Assembly (NCBI GenBank): GCA_050329415.1
Contig: JBHJOS010000053.1
Coordinates: 1 to 22,472 of the forward strand
From: JANNOG01 sp050329415
Lineage (GTDB): Bacteria; Actinomycetota; Actinomycetes; Actinomycetales; JBBAYJ01
DNA length: 22,472 nucleotides
Direction of reading: 5' to 3'
The notes below the pieces were generated by a model. It worked only from the letters and a program-made list of their open reading frames with translations, did no database searches and was not told the DNA's origin. The position numbers were made by a program, and so were the translations under genes. Positions within the stretch are counted from its first letter, which is position 1; each line of letters starts with the position of its first letter. Shown piece by piece: positions 6,805 to 15,275 of the stretch.

Positions 6805-9375
6805 GTGACCGCGTCGGCGTCCCTCGACCTGTTCCTGCCGACGCTGCTGCCGTCGCCCGCCCCGGACGGCGCCGAGCCCGACCCCGACGACGTGCTCGAC
6901 GCGATCGTCCACTGGACGAGCGGGCAGGGCCTCACCCTCTATCCGCACCAGGAGGAGGCGCTGCTCGAGGTCCTCGCCGGCTCCCACGTCGTGGTGTCGA
7001 CGCCGACCGGGTCGGGCAAGTCGCTGATCGCCACCGGCGCCCACGCCGCCGCGCTCGCCCGCGGGCAGCGGACCTTCTACACCGCCCCGATCAAGGCGCT
7101 GGTGAGCGAGAAGTTCTTCGCGCTGTGCGACGTCTTCGGGGCCGACAAGGTCGGGATGATGACCGGCGACGCCGCCATCAATTCCGACGCCCCGATCGTC
7201 TGTGCGACGGCCGAGATCCTCGCCAACCTCGCGCTGCGCCGCGGGCCGGACCTCGATGTCGACGTCGTCGTCATGGACGAGTTCCACTACTACGGCGACC
7301 GGGACCGCGGGTGGGCCTGGCAGGTGCCGCTGCTGGAGCTGACCCGGGCCCAGTTCGTGCTGATGTCGGCGACGCTCGGCGACGTCTCCCCGGTCACGGA
7401 CAAGCTCCACGCCCGGACCGGCCGCCCGGTCGCGGCGGTGACCGGTGCGCACCGGCCGGTGCCGCTGAGCTTCGAGTGGGTGCTGACACCGCTCCCGGAG
7501 ACGGTCGAGCTGCTCCTGCGTGGCGGGCGAGCGCCCCTGTACGTCGTCCACTTCACCCAGGCCGCGGCCCTCGAACACGCGCGGTCCCTGCTGTCGTCGC
7601 CGGTGGTGTCCAAGGACGACGTCGCCGCCATCAAGGCGGAGACGGGATCGGTGCGGTTCGCCGCCGGGTTCGGCCACGGCCTGCGCCAGCTGCTGCACCA
7701 CGGCGTCGGGGTGCACCACGCAGGGATGCTGCCCCGCTACCGCAGGCTCGTGGAGCGCCTGACCCAGCGCGGCCTGCTCAGGGTGGTCTGCGGCACGGAC
7801 ACCCTGGGGGTCGGCATCAACGTGCCGATCCGCACGGTCCTGCTGACCGCGCTGGCGAAGTACGACGGCCGCCGGATGCGACTGCTGTCGGCGCGGGAGT
7901 TCCACCAGATCGCCGGGCGGGCCGGGCGGGCCGGGTACGACGCCGAGGGCTTCGTCGCCGTCCAGGCGCCGGAGCACCTGATCGAGAACCACCGCGCCCT
8001 GGCCCGGGTCAAGGACGACGAGAAGAAGCGGCGGAAGCTCGTCAAGAAGAAGCCGCCGGAGGGCCAGGTCTCGTGGACCGAGCAGACCTTCACCCGGCTC
8101 GTCGGTGCCGAACCGGAACCGCTGCGGTCGAGCTTCCAGGTCAGCCACGCCCTGCTGCTCAACGTCATCGGCCGCTACCCCGACGGCGTGGGCGGTGACG
8201 CCTTCACCGAGGTCCGCCGGCTCATCGAGGACAGCGACGAGACCCGTGCCCGGCAGCTGCACCACATGAAACGGGCGCTCGCGATGACCCGTGCGTTGCT
8301 CGACGCCGGGGTCGTCGAGCGGGTGGACACCCCGGACGGGCGGCGGCTGCGGCTGACGGTGAACCTGCCGCCCGACTTCGCGCTCAACCAGCCGCTGTCG
8401 CCGTTCGCGCTGGCCGCGCTGGAGTTGCTCGACCGGGAGTCCGACGACTACGCGGTCGACATCGTGTCGATCATCGAGGCGACGCTCGACGACCCGCGAC
8501 AGGTGCTGTTCGCCCAGCAGCACCAGGCGCGGGGGGATGCCATCGGCGTCATGAAGGCTGACGGCATCGAGTACGACGAGCGCATGGAGCTGCTGGAGGA
8601 GGTCACATGGCCCCGGCCGCTGGCCGACCTGCTGGCGCAGGCGTTCGAGACGTACCGGACGAGCCATCCGTGGGTCGCGGAGTACGAGCTGTCCCCCAAG
8701 TCCGTGGTCCGCGACATGTGGGAGCGCGGGGCGACGTTCGCGCAGTACGTCCGGGCGTACGACCTCACCCGGGTCGAGGGTGTGGTCCTGCGCTACCTCG
8801 CCGACGCCTACCGGGCGCTGCGGCAGTCGGTGGTCGAGGCGACCCGCAACGAGGAGCTCGAGGACCTGGTCGAGTGGCTGGGTGAGGTCGTCCGGCAGAC
8901 CGACTCGTCGTTGCTGGACGAGTGGGCCCGCCTGGCCGATCCGTCGGGCGTCGCCGCGGTGATCGAGCGGTCCCCCGAGGACGAGGGCCCGCCACCGGTC
9001 ACGCGCAACGTCCGTGCCTTCCGGGTGCTGGTCCGCAACGCGATGTTCCGCCGGGTCGTGCTCGCCGCGCGCGAGGACTGGGCCGGGCTGGGGGAACTGG
9101 ACGCCGAGGCGGGCTGGGACGCCGACGCCTGGGCCGCCGCCCTCGATCCGTTCTTCGACGACCACGACGAGATCGGCAGCGGCCCCGCGGCCAGGTCGCC
9201 CGAGCTGTTCGTCGTGGACACCGGGGACCGCGGCTCCCGGGTGTGGCGGGTGACCCAGGTCCTCGACGACCCGGCCGGCGACCACGACTGGCGCATCGTC
9301 GCCGAGGTGGACCTCGCCGCCTCCGACGAGGCGGGCGAGGCCGCCGTCGCGGTCACCGAGGTCGGACGGCTGTGA
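6805..9375 (+). CDS. DEAD/DEAH-box (Ski2-like) RNA helicase, DUF3516 type
   Basis: This 856-residue superfamily 2 helicase resembles the actinobacterial Ski2/Mtr4-like group. The visible motifs are Walker A TPTGSGKS (residues 66-73), TAPIKALVSEKF (motif Ia), DEFH (157-160; motif II), SATL (187-190; motif III) and QIAGRAGRAG (motif VI). A long C-terminal region (about 400-856) matches the DUF3516 type that follows the helicase core in this family. The likely role is RNA unwinding or turnover, inferred from family only. The GTG start at 6805 lacks a strong Shine-Dalgarno. The gene overlaps the downstream MFS start by 4 bp. It is intact and of ordinary length. Confidence 0.9.
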   Translation: MTASASLDLFLPTLLPSPAPDGAEPDPDDVLDAIVHWTSGQGLTLYPHQEEALLEVLAGSHVVVSTPTGSGKSLIATGAHAAALARGQRTFYTAPIKALVSEKFFALCDVFGADKVGMMTGDAAINSDAPIVCATAEILANLALRRGPDLDVDVVVMDEFHYYGDRDRGWAWQVPLLELTRAQFVLMSATLGDVSPVTDKLHARTGRPVAAVTGAHRPVPLSFEWVLTPLPETVELLLRGGRAPLYVVHFTQAAALEHARSLLSSPVVSKDDVAAIKAETGSVRFAAGFGHGLRQLLHHGVGVHHAGMLPRYRRLVERLTQRGLLRVVCGTDTLGVGINVPIRTVLLTALAKYDGRRMRLLSAREFHQIAGRAGRAGYDAEGFVAVQAPEHLIENHRALARVKDDEKKRRKLVKKKPPEGQVSWTEQTFTRLVGAEPEPLRSSFQVSHALLLNVIGRYPDGVGGDAFTEVRRLIEDSDETRARQLHHMKRALAMTRALLDAGVVERVDTPDGRRLRLTVNLPPDFALNQPLSPFALAALELLDRESDDYAVDIVSIIEATLDDPRQVLFAQQHQARGDAIGVMKADGIEYDERMELLEEVTWPRPLADLLAQAFETYRTSHPWVAEYELSPKSVVRDMWERGATFAQYVRAYDLTRVEGVVLRYLADAYRALRQSVVEATRNEELEDLVEWLGEVVRQTDSSLLDEWARLADPSGVAAVIERSPEDEGPPPVTRNVRAFRVLVRNAMFRRVVLAAREDWAGLGELDAEAGWDADAWAAALDPFFDDHDEIGSGPAARSPELFVVDTGDRGSRVWRVTQVLDDPAGDHDWRIVAEVDLAASDEAGEAAVAVTEVGRL

Positions 9376-10667
9376 CGGCGACGGCTCCCGGCCGGGTCGA
9401 CGGTGCGCGCGTCGCCGTGGTGCAACGGCGGACGCTGGTGGTCGTCGTGACGGCCCAGCTACTCGGGGGGCTGGGCCTCGCGGCCGGGGTGTCGGTCGGG
9501 GTCCTCATCGCCCGGCAGCTGCTCGACTCGGCCCTGCTGTCCGGAGTTCCGGCGGCGGCCGGCACGGCCGGGGGCGCCGTCGCCGCGATCGGGCTGTCAC
9601 GGGTCATGGCCCGCGGCGGCCGCCGGCCCGGACTCGTCGCGGGGTACCTGCTCGGTGCGCTCGGCTCGGCCGGTGTGGTCGTCGCCACCCAGGTCGAGTC
9701 CTTCCTGCTGCTCTGCGTCGCGATGGCCGTGTTCGGCTCGGGCAACGTCGCCAGCCTGCTCGCCCGGTACACCGGGGCCGACCTCGCGCCCGCGCGCTCC
9801 CGCGGCCGCGCCCTCAGCCTGGTGCTGTTCGCCACGACCTTCGGGGCCGTGGCCGGTCCGAACCTCGTGGGCCCGACCCGGGCCGTCGCGGACTCGCTGG
9901 GCCTGCCCTCGCTCACGGGTCCGTTCCTGCTGTCAGGCGTGGCCTACCTGTTGGCCGCCGCCGTCCTCGCGGCGCTGCTGCGGCCGGACCCGCTGCTCCT
10001 GGCGCGCGACCGGGCCCGAGTTGACGGGGCGGCGACGGTGCCCTCGCCCACCGGTGCGCCGGTGACGCACGATCCGGCCGGGTCGTGGGCGGCCGTGATC
10101 CAGGGGCGGGCGGCGCTGGGCCTCCTCGCGATCGTGGTGGCCCAGTTCGTCATGGGCCTCATGATGACCATGACGCCCGTCCACATGGCCGACCACGGGC
10201 ACGGGCTCGGCGTCATCGGGTTCGTCATCGGCGCGCACATCGCCGGGATGTACGCGTTCTCCCCGCTCGCCGGCTGGCTGACCGACCGGGTCGGCCGGGT
10301 CGCGACCATCGTGTCGGGGGCGGGAGCACTCGCGGCGGCCGGGGTCCTGGGCGGGCTCGCAGATCCCGACGCCCGGGCGGCGCTGACCGTCGCGCTGTTC
10401 CTCCTCGGACTCGGCTGGTCGCTCGCGCTGGTGGCTGGCAGCACCCTGCTCACCGACTCCGTGCCGCTGGAGCTGCGGGCGAAGGCCCAGGGCAACGCCG
10501 ACCTCGTCGTCGGGGCCAGCGCCACCGTGGCCGGCGCCGGGTCGGGCGTGGTCCTCGACCTCGGCGGCTGGGCGACCATCGCGACCGTCACGTCGGCGGC
10601 GGCCGTCGTCATGTCGGTGGCGGTGCTGGGGCGCCACTGCCGGTGCGCGCCTCGAAGGCGGTCTTGA
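9372..10667 (+). CDS. Major facilitator superfamily transporter
   Basis: This 431-residue membrane protein has about 12 hydrophobic segments in two halves, split by a polar loop near residues 215-240. The MFS signature between helices 8 and 9 (GWLTDRVGRVATI) is present. It is probably a drug or small-molecule exporter of the DHA1 kind; the substrate is unknown. The GTG at 9372 overlaps the helicase stop, so the two are likely co-transcribed. The last ten residues (HCRCAPRRRS) are unusual: they are encoded antisense to a remnant PadR gene, so the original C-terminus may have been replaced by run-on into decayed DNA. The membrane core looks complete. Confidence 0.85.
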   Translation: MTATAPGRVDGARVAVVQRRTLVVVVTAQLLGGLGLAAGVSVGVLIARQLLDSALLSGVPAAAGTAGGAVAAIGLSRVMARGGRRPGLVAGYLLGALGSAGVVVATQVESFLLLCVAMAVFGSGNVASLLARYTGADLAPARSRGRALSLVLFATTFGAVAGPNLVGPTRAVADSLGLPSLTGPFLLSGVAYLLAAAVLAALLRPDPLLLARDRARVDGAATVPSPTGAPVTHDPAGSWAAVIQGRAALGLLAIVVAQFVMGLMMTMTPVHMADHGHGLGVIGFVIGAHIAGMYAFSPLAGWLTDRVGRVATIVSGAGALAAAGVLGGLADPDARAALTVALFLLGLGWSLALVAGSTLLTDSVPLELRAKAQGNADLVVGASATVAGAGSGVVLDLGGWATIATVTSAAAVVMSVAVLGRHCRCAPRRRS

Positions 10668-10730
10668 GTTGGTAGCCGTGGCGCGGGCCGCTCCCCCAGC
10701 AGTGCCAGGCAGGCCGTGCTTGATGCTCAT
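10636..10730 (-). pseudogene. Remnant of a PadR-family regulator (N-terminus only)
   Basis: Reading leftwards from ATG at 10730, the first codons give MSIKHGL. After a frame change the same strand gives HGYQLKTAFEARTGS (10680-10636), which is the characteristic start of the PadR winged-helix domain. At least one frameshift lies between the two pieces, and nothing after the first helix survives. The left end runs into the 3' end of the MFS gene. The ATG lies 11 bp after the stop of the alpha/beta-hydrolase remnant, as if the two once formed an operon. Confidence 0.6.
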
Positions 10731-10741
10731 GGCTCCACGGG

Positions 10742-11088
10742 TCAGGGCCGAGGGCAGAGCACTGTGGCGGCGACGAACCCGTCGGGGTCCTCCAGCATCG
10801 GCAGGTGTGCCCGGCCGGGAAGACGGACCAAACGGGCTCCGGGGATCCGCCCGGCGACGCCGGCGAACAGGTGCGGTGCCTCGTCGAGGTCGCCCACGAC
10901 TCGAAGGCGTCCAGAACGGACACCAGGTCGTCGACGTGGCTGAAGGGCTCCGCCTCCCAGGTCGACTCCCCGAAGCCACGGCGATCCGGGGCGAGGACCC
11001 GCCACCCGCACGCCGCCCACCGGCGGGCGCAGGCGTCCCACACCCGGCTGTCGGCGACCCCGGCGTGCAGGGCAACGATCGTCGCGGG
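10742..11088 (-). pseudogene. Remnant of an alpha/beta-hydrolase gene
   Basis: Two pieces on the - strand join in different frames at about 10900. The first (11088-10903) reads IVALHAGVADSRVWDACA through RVLAPDRRGFGEST, the N-terminal strand and oxyanion region of an alpha/beta-hydrolase. The second (10900-10742) contains VVGDLDEAPH with the expected acid and RAHLPMLEDPDGF with the expected His, ending at a stop. The nucleophile elbow (GxSxG) and the cap region are missing, so an internal deletion as well as a frame change has occurred. Upstream of 11088 the frame is closed by a stop, so the 5' end is also damaged. Confidence 0.65.
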
Positions 11089-11141
11089 AGGCCGCCGTCA
11101 CCGTCACGGACGTCACTCGACTGTGACGGGTGCCGTCCTCG

Positions 11142-11582
11142 TCACGGCACGATGGTGAACGGTCGGCCGTCGAGTGAGCGCAGCACAGTGAAGTGCCGAT
11201 GGTCCAGCGTGGCGATGGTCGTCGTCCGGTATCGGGCGGCGAGGACGACCAGCGAGGCGTCCGTGATCCCGACGTTCTGGTCAGCGAAACGCGCGATGAC
11301 GTCGGCGGCCGCTCGGAGATCCGCCTCGCTGACCGCCTCGAGGTCCCATGCTCCTGAGGTGAGTGACTCCAGGACGGCGAGCTCGCTGCGTACGCCCAGG
11401 CGGGTGCTGACCAAGTGATCGAGCTCAGCGACGACGTACGGCGAGACCACCAGGGGGGAGCGGGCGTCTGCCAGGTAGCTCGACACGCGTTCGTGCGCGA
11501 TGTCGGCGGAGTTGAAGAAGGCGACGAGAGCGCTGGTGTCCAGGACCACGGGGCTCGTTGACGGGAGGTCGGGCACGGTCAC
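11142..11582 (-). CDS. vapC: VapC-type PIN-domain toxin
   Basis: This 146-residue PIN-domain ribonuclease has the four acidic active-site positions: Asp15 (VVLDTSALV), Glu53 (VAELD), Asp108 (ITDASLV) and Asp127 (ATLDHRHF). In this family the toxin cuts RNA and is held inactive by the partner antitoxin. The GTG start at 11582 overlaps the antitoxin stop by 4 bp, the usual coupled arrangement. It sits between the decayed hydrolase/PadR locus and the nitroreductase gene. It looks intact. Confidence 0.9.
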   Translation of the reverse strand: MTVPDLPSTSPVVLDTSALVAFFNSADIAHERVSSYLADARSPLVVSPYVVAELDHLVSTRLGVRSELAVLESLTSGAWDLEAVSEADLRAAADVIARFADQNVGITDASLVVLAARYRTTTIATLDHRHFTVLRSLDGRPFTIVP

Positions 11583-11794
11583 CGGGCGCCGAAGTCCGCG
11601 AGCAGCTCGTCGACTCGATCCGAGGTCACCTCATCGCTGGCGAACAGGCCGCCGCGAGGTCGAGGACGTTCGACCGTGACGGTGGTCCGGAGGGAGTCCC
11701 TGATGACCTCTGCCTCGGAGATGCCTCGTTGGGCGGCCGCGCGCTTGATCGCGACATGGAGGTCGTCAGGGAGGTACACCGTGGTCTTCACCAT
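11579..11794 (-). CDS. vapB: VapB-type ribbon-helix-helix antitoxin
   Basis: This 71-residue protein begins MVKTTVYLPDDLHVAIKRAA and continues with RGISEAEVIRDSL, a classic ribbon-helix-helix DNA-binding domain (residues 1-40). A C-terminal tail (FASDEVTSDRVDELLADFG) is the likely toxin-binding segment. The ATG at 11794 is preceded by AGGTGG. The open frame continues further upstream, but that part is out-of-frame translation of the nitroreductase gene, so the short form is chosen. It overlaps vapC by 4 bp and probably represses its own promoter. Confidence 0.88.
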   Translation of the reverse strand: MVKTTVYLPDDLHVAIKRAAAQRGISEAEVIRDSLRTTVTVERPRPRGGLFASDEVTSDRVDELLADFGAR

Positions 11795-11795
11795 G

Positions 11796-11818
11796 CCACC
11801 TACAGTACCAGCGGTGGT
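11796..11818 (-). promoter_or_regulatory. Candidate vapBC promoter/operator
   Basis: Just upstream of vapB on the - strand there is a TACTGT hexamer (TAnnnT type -10) flanked by an inverted repeat CCACC and GGTGG, 12 bp apart. Autoregulated antitoxins often bind such sites. The repeat is short and I could not assign a convincing -35, so this is only a candidate. Confidence 0.3.
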
Positions 11819-11844
11819 GAATGTGTCGGTCGGGGTGACGATCC

Positions 11845-12414
11845 TCAGAGCAGGAACTCGGCCACCGGTCGCCGGGTCCGCGGCGTCTGCTCCCTCTCGA
11901 GGACGCGGGGCGGCAGGTCGGCGTCGGGGTCGTGCCGGCCGATCGCCACGACCACGACGGGAACCACGTCGGGCGCCAGCTCGAACCCCCGGCGGGCGGC
12001 CTCGGCGTCGAACCCACCCATCTGCCGCGCAGACAGTCCGAGGGCGTGGGCCTGCAGCACCAGGTGCGTCACGGCCTGGCCGGTGTCGTACCAGGCGTGC
12101 CCGGGGCCCTGGTCCCCGCCGGGGACCGCGGCGGCCGCCAGGAGCAGCGCGCTCGCGCCCGGCGCCCACGACCGGTTGCCGTCGGCGAGGGTTGCGGCCA
12201 GGCGGTCGAACTCCGGCTCACCGCGGCGGGTGACGAGGAACCGCCACGGCTGGCTGTTTCCCGAGCTGGGCGCCCAGCGAGCGGCCTCGAGCAGGGAGAC
12301 GACGGTCCCGTCGTCGAGCCGGTGCGACCGGTCGAAGGCGCGGGTGCTCCGCCGCTCGGCGAGCAGGGGGTGCGGCGAGGGCGCGACGTGCCCGGGGACG
12401 AGGGTGGCCGTCAT
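11845..12414 (-). CDS. Nitroreductase-family flavoprotein
   Basis: This 189-residue FMN-dependent oxidoreductase has the FMN-binding start RRSTRAFD, the motif APSSGNSQPWRF, and the later AWYDTGQAVTHLVLQAHALG segment, all typical of the nitroreductase fold. Substrates are probably quinones, nitro compounds or related electron acceptors; the sequence does not narrow this. The ATG at 12414 has GGGAGAGG just upstream. It follows the DUF1990 gene by 24 bp in the same direction, so co-transcription is likely. A 9-bp palindrome, AGTTCAACT (12436-12444), lies over the upstream gene's stop and might be a regulator half-site. Confidence 0.88.
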   Translation of the reverse strand: MTATLVPGHVAPSPHPLLAERRSTRAFDRSHRLDDGTVVSLLEAARWAPSSGNSQPWRFLVTRRGEPEFDRLAATLADGNRSWAPGASALLLAAAAVPGGDQGPGHAWYDTGQAVTHLVLQAHALGLSARQMGGFDAEAARRGFELAPDVVPVVVVAIGRHDPDADLPPRVLEREQTPRTRRPVAEFLL

Positions 12415-12438
12415 GCCTCTCCCAAGCTGGTGGAGAGT

Positions 12439-12975
12439 TCAACTATTCCGGTGCCCGATGCGCCGGGCGGCGCGCAGGTAGCCCTGGGTGGCGGCCTCCT
12501 GCCCCAGCCGTGCGAGCGGTGCGACCGACGCCACCCACGGCAGTCCGGGCCGGCTGAAGGCGTCCACGGTGAAGGTCACCGGCGCGTCGTCGCGGGCCGG
12601 GTCGGTCTCGACGAGGAAGCGCGCCTCGCCCTCCTCGACGTGGCCGGGGAGGGTGCCGTAGGCGAAGCCCCGGCGCCCCGGCTCGTCGACCAGGTAGACG
12701 ACCCGGCACGTGATCGTCAGCGGCAGCGGGCGCAGCGGCCCGGGCAGGAACAGCCGGACCTCCCGACCCTCGGCGACCGGCCCGTCGGTCTCGACCGTCA
12801 GCCCGGCACCGCGGTGCACGCCCCACCGCAGGAGGGCCTCGGCGAGCCGGTCGAAGGCCACGCGCCCGCGGCCGGCCACGGTCGCTCGCGAGAGCCGGTC
12901 GAAACCGTCGGGCACCCGGCCGTCCTGGGTCCCGCCGATGTCGGGGTATTCCAGGGGTGGGGTCTGCTCGGTCAC
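12439..12975 (-). CDS. DUF1990 family protein
   Basis: This 178-residue protein matches the DUF1990 pattern: FDRLAEALLRWGVHRGAGL, then VVYLVDEPGRRGFAYGTLPGH and EEGEARFLVE, ending with an aromatic-rich beta segment. No biochemical role is established for the family as far as I know, though it is often compared with SRPBCC-like folds. The GTG start at 12975 lies 20 bp after the di-iron protein's stop. That arrangement suggests an operon with the genes on both sides. Confidence 0.8.
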   Translation of the reverse strand: MTEQTPPLEYPDIGGTQDGRVPDGFDRLSRATVAGRGRVAFDRLAEALLRWGVHRGAGLTVETDGPVAEGREVRLFLPGPLRPLPLTITCRVVYLVDEPGRRGFAYGTLPGHVEEGEARFLVETDPARDDAPVTFTVDAFSRPGLPWVASVAPLARLGQEAATQGYLRAARRIGHRNS

Positions 12976-12995
12976 GCTCCCAGTGTGCCGGGCGC

Positions 12996-13862
12996 TCAGG
13001 CGTAGGCCGCCGCGACCGTCCGCCGCAGAGCCTTGGCGACGAACGGCGGCAGCCGCAACCCCTGCTCCCCGTGGACCAGCAGGTCCTGGGCGACCCGCTG
13101 CACCGGCACCGCGATGTCCGTCAGGTCCCGGTTGCCACCCAGCAGTGCGACCGCGGTGCGGCCGAACGCCGCTCGTTCGGCACCGGCGGTGAGCCGGGTC
13201 CGGACCCCGATCGGCTCGTACGTGCGGATCCGGATGATGCGGGCCAGGGCGAGTTGCCAGCCCGCCATTCGCCCGCGCAGCGCCAGCGCCGAGTTCCGGT
13301 AGTAGGCGTAGTGCCCGGACTCCTGCTTGCGGATCGGAGTCACGGCGGTGTGGGCGAACCCGTGCTCGCCGATCTCCAGCAGCCGGTCCCGCAGCTTGTC
13401 GTACCCGACGGCGGTCAGGCGCTCGTGCATCGCGCCCATCGAGTGGTACAGCATCAGCAGCACGTCCGACACCCCGGGGATCGCGGACAGCCGGCCCGTC
13501 ACCCGCAGCGGCAGGCTCACCGAGGTGAGGTCCGGCTCGCTCGGCGGCAGCTTGAGGTGTGCCTTGAGGGTCTCGAAGACCTCGCCGTGGGGCAGCTCCT
13601 GCTCCGCCCAGATCCGGACGAAGCGCTGCGTCTCGTCACTCGCTCCGGGCAGGAAGGCGGCGATCTCGAGGAGGTTGCGTTCCACCTCGCGCTCGACCCG
13701 GGCGAAGTAGTCCAGCGTCGGTGCCAGGCGCTCCCGGACCAGGTCCGGTCGCCGGACGTCGAAGTCGACGGTCGCGAGGTCGAGGACGCCCTCGGCCTCC
13801 ATCCGGTCGAGCTGGGCGGTGAGGTGAGTGGCCGACGGGGCGGCTGGGGTGCTGAGGCTCAT
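12996..13862 (-). CDS. Ferritin-like di-iron protein (possibly acyl-ACP-desaturase-like)
   Basis: This mainly helical protein of 288 residues has two ExxH motifs spaced as in ferritin-like di-iron enzymes: ELPH in RIWAEQELPHGEVF and ESGH in RKQESGHYAYYR. An extra Glu-rich helix (VEREVERNLLEIA) precedes the first motif. The overall pattern resembles the stearoyl-ACP-desaturase branch, but it could be another di-iron oxygenase. I chose ATG 13862, 11 bp after GGAGG; a GTG nine bases upstream (13871) would be only 2 bp from that site. It is probably the first gene of the run with DUF1990 and nitroreductase. The substrate is unknown. Confidence 0.65.
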   Translation of the reverse strand: MSLSTPAAPSATHLTAQLDRMEAEGVLDLATVDFDVRRPDLVRERLAPTLDYFARVEREVERNLLEIAAFLPGASDETQRFVRIWAEQELPHGEVFETLKAHLKLPPSEPDLTSVSLPLRVTGRLSAIPGVSDVLLMLYHSMGAMHERLTAVGYDKLRDRLLEIGEHGFAHTAVTPIRKQESGHYAYYRNSALALRGRMAGWQLALARIIRIRTYEPIGVRTRLTAGAERAAFGRTAVALLGGNRDLTDIAVPVQRVAQDLLVHGEQGLRLPPFVAKALRRTVAAAYA

Positions 13863-13934
13863 CGGGGGCACGTCCTCCGTTCGTCACCGGCCGCCGTGCG
13901 GATGGCCCGCACACTCGACGTCCGGCTGATCATT

Positions 13935-15215
13935 TCAGCCGCTGAGGGCCTGGCGGATGGGCACAAGCTTCGCCGTCGACTCCGCCAGTTCCGCGTCGGG
14001 GTCGGACCCCGCGACGATCCCGCACCCCGCGAGCAGCCGCATCTCGTGCCGGTCGGGCGACAGCTGCCCGCAGCGCAGCGCGATCCCCCACTCGCCGTCG
14101 CCGGTGGCGTCCAGCCAGCCCACCGGCCCGGCGTAGCGACCCCGGTCCATGCCTTCGGTGTCCGCGATGAGCTGGCCGGCGACCTTGGTCGGCGTGCCGC
14201 CGACGGCCGCCGACGGGTGCAGCGCCGCCGCGATCCCCAGCGAGGTCGCAGCCCCTCGCAGCACTCCGGTCACGTCGGTGGCCAGGTGCATGACATTCGC
14301 GAGGTGCAGGACGTACGGACGTTCGGGGACGTCCAGGTCCGAGCACAGGGGGCGCAGCGCCTCGGCGACGCTGCGCACCGCGTACAGGTGCTCGGCCAGG
14401 TCCTTCCCGGAGCGCGCCAGCGACGCCGCCAGCGCCAGGTCCGCAGCGTGGTCGCCGGAGCGGCGGATCGTCCCGGCCAGCACCCGGGAGGCCACGCGAC
14501 CGCCCTCGGTCCGCGCCAGCAGTTCCGGGGTGGCCCCCACCAGGCCGTCGACCGCGAACGTCCACGTCGTCGGGTACCGCTGCGCCAGCCGGGACAGCAG
14601 CACCCGGTCGTCCAGCGGCTCCGGGGAGCGGGCCACGAGATCCCGGGCGAGCACGACCTTGTCCGCCTCGCCCGCCGCGATGCGCCGGACCGTGGCGGCC
14701 ACCGCCTCCCGCCAGGCGTCGCTGGACAGGGCCCCCTCGGTGAGCCGGACGCCGCGCGGGTCCCGGCGGGGGAGCGGATCGCCGTCCGCGGGCCGGGCGT
14801 TCCCGGCGTCCGCGACGCCGATCGTCGTCAGCCACCCCTGGTCGCCGTGCCGGCCGACCACCGTTGACGGCACGACGAGCGACCCCCCGGACGGGGAGTC
14901 GTCGGCGAAGGCGAAGGAGCCGAACGCCACCAGGCCGCTGCCGCGGGCTCGCACCTCGTCGCGGACGTCGGCGGCGGCCACGACGCGGCGCCAGTGGGCA
15001 CCCGCCTCGGCGAACCGGTCGGCCCCGGCGGTGTCGATCCGGAGTGCCTCGCCCCACCCCACCAGGCCGTCGCCGTGGCGTACCCAGGCCAGGGCTCCCG
15101 GGTGGGGCAGCGTCTCCAGCAGGCGCGGCGGGTCCGCCAGCGGGACCGAGCGCACGACGAGGCCAGGGAGGGCGGCGACCGCGCTCCCGCGATCGGCGTC
15201 GGCCCGCGTGGACAT
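13935..15215 (-). CDS. Isochorismate synthase (MenF/EntC/DhbC family)
   Basis: This 426-residue chorismate-utilising enzyme converts chorismate to isochorismate, a precursor of menaquinone or of salicylate/dihydroxybenzoate siderophores. The Lys of ADKVVLARDL is the residue that activates water in isochorismate synthases; anthranilate-type enzymes lack it. Other family motifs are FAVDGLVGATPELLAR, LAGTIRRSGDH, HPSAAVGGTPT and YAGPVGWLDATGDGEWG. The ATG at 15215 fits a leaderless transcript; the open frame runs further upstream, but that part is not family-like. It is divergent from the iron-transporter ATPase, which favours a siderophore role. No dihydroxybenzoate or menaquinone genes are in view, so the pathway is undecided. 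Confidence 0.88.
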   Translation of the reverse strand: MSTRADADRGSAVAALPGLVVRSVPLADPPRLLETLPHPGALAWVRHGDGLVGWGEALRIDTAGADRFAEAGAHWRRVVAAADVRDEVRARGSGLVAFGSFAFADDSPSGGSLVVPSTVVGRHGDQGWLTTIGVADAGNARPADGDPLPRRDPRGVRLTEGALSSDAWREAVAATVRRIAAGEADKVVLARDLVARSPEPLDDRVLLSRLAQRYPTTWTFAVDGLVGATPELLARTEGGRVASRVLAGTIRRSGDHAADLALAASLARSGKDLAEHLYAVRSVAEALRPLCSDLDVPERPYVLHLANVMHLATDVTGVLRGAATSLGIAAALHPSAAVGGTPTKVAGQLIADTEGMDRGRYAGPVGWLDATGDGEWGIALRCGQLSPDRHEMRLLAGCGIVAGSDPDAELAESTAKLVPIRQALSG

Positions 15216-15257
15216 CGGGATCAGAGTATGTGAACGCCTGCACAAACGGTCGCGGGG
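15216..15257 (-). promoter_or_regulatory. Candidate leaderless promoter for isochorismate synthase
   Basis: On the - strand TACTCT (15228-15223) matches the TAnnnT -10 pattern. It ends seven bases before the ATG at 15215, placing the expected start point at or next to the A of the ATG. A GACCGT hexamer sits 17 bp further upstream as a weak -35. There is no Shine-Dalgarno, which fits leaderless translation, common in actinomycetes. Confidence 0.4.
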
Positions 15258-15275
15258 TCCCCTGCCAGGGTCCGT

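Noticed and set aside
6208..9285. Very long - strand open frame (1025 codons)
   Set aside because: It is opposite the helicase, which has complete motifs; the composition is His/Arg/Gln/Pro-rich as expected of antisense in GC-rich DNA.
10668..11141. A novel small gene in the spacer after the MFS gene
   Set aside because: The open frames are short, and the recognisable segments belong to hydrolase and PadR remnants in changing frames.
12957..14867. Long + strand open frame (636 codons)
   Set aside because: It is antisense to the di-iron protein and isochorismate synthase genes, both of which show family motifs.
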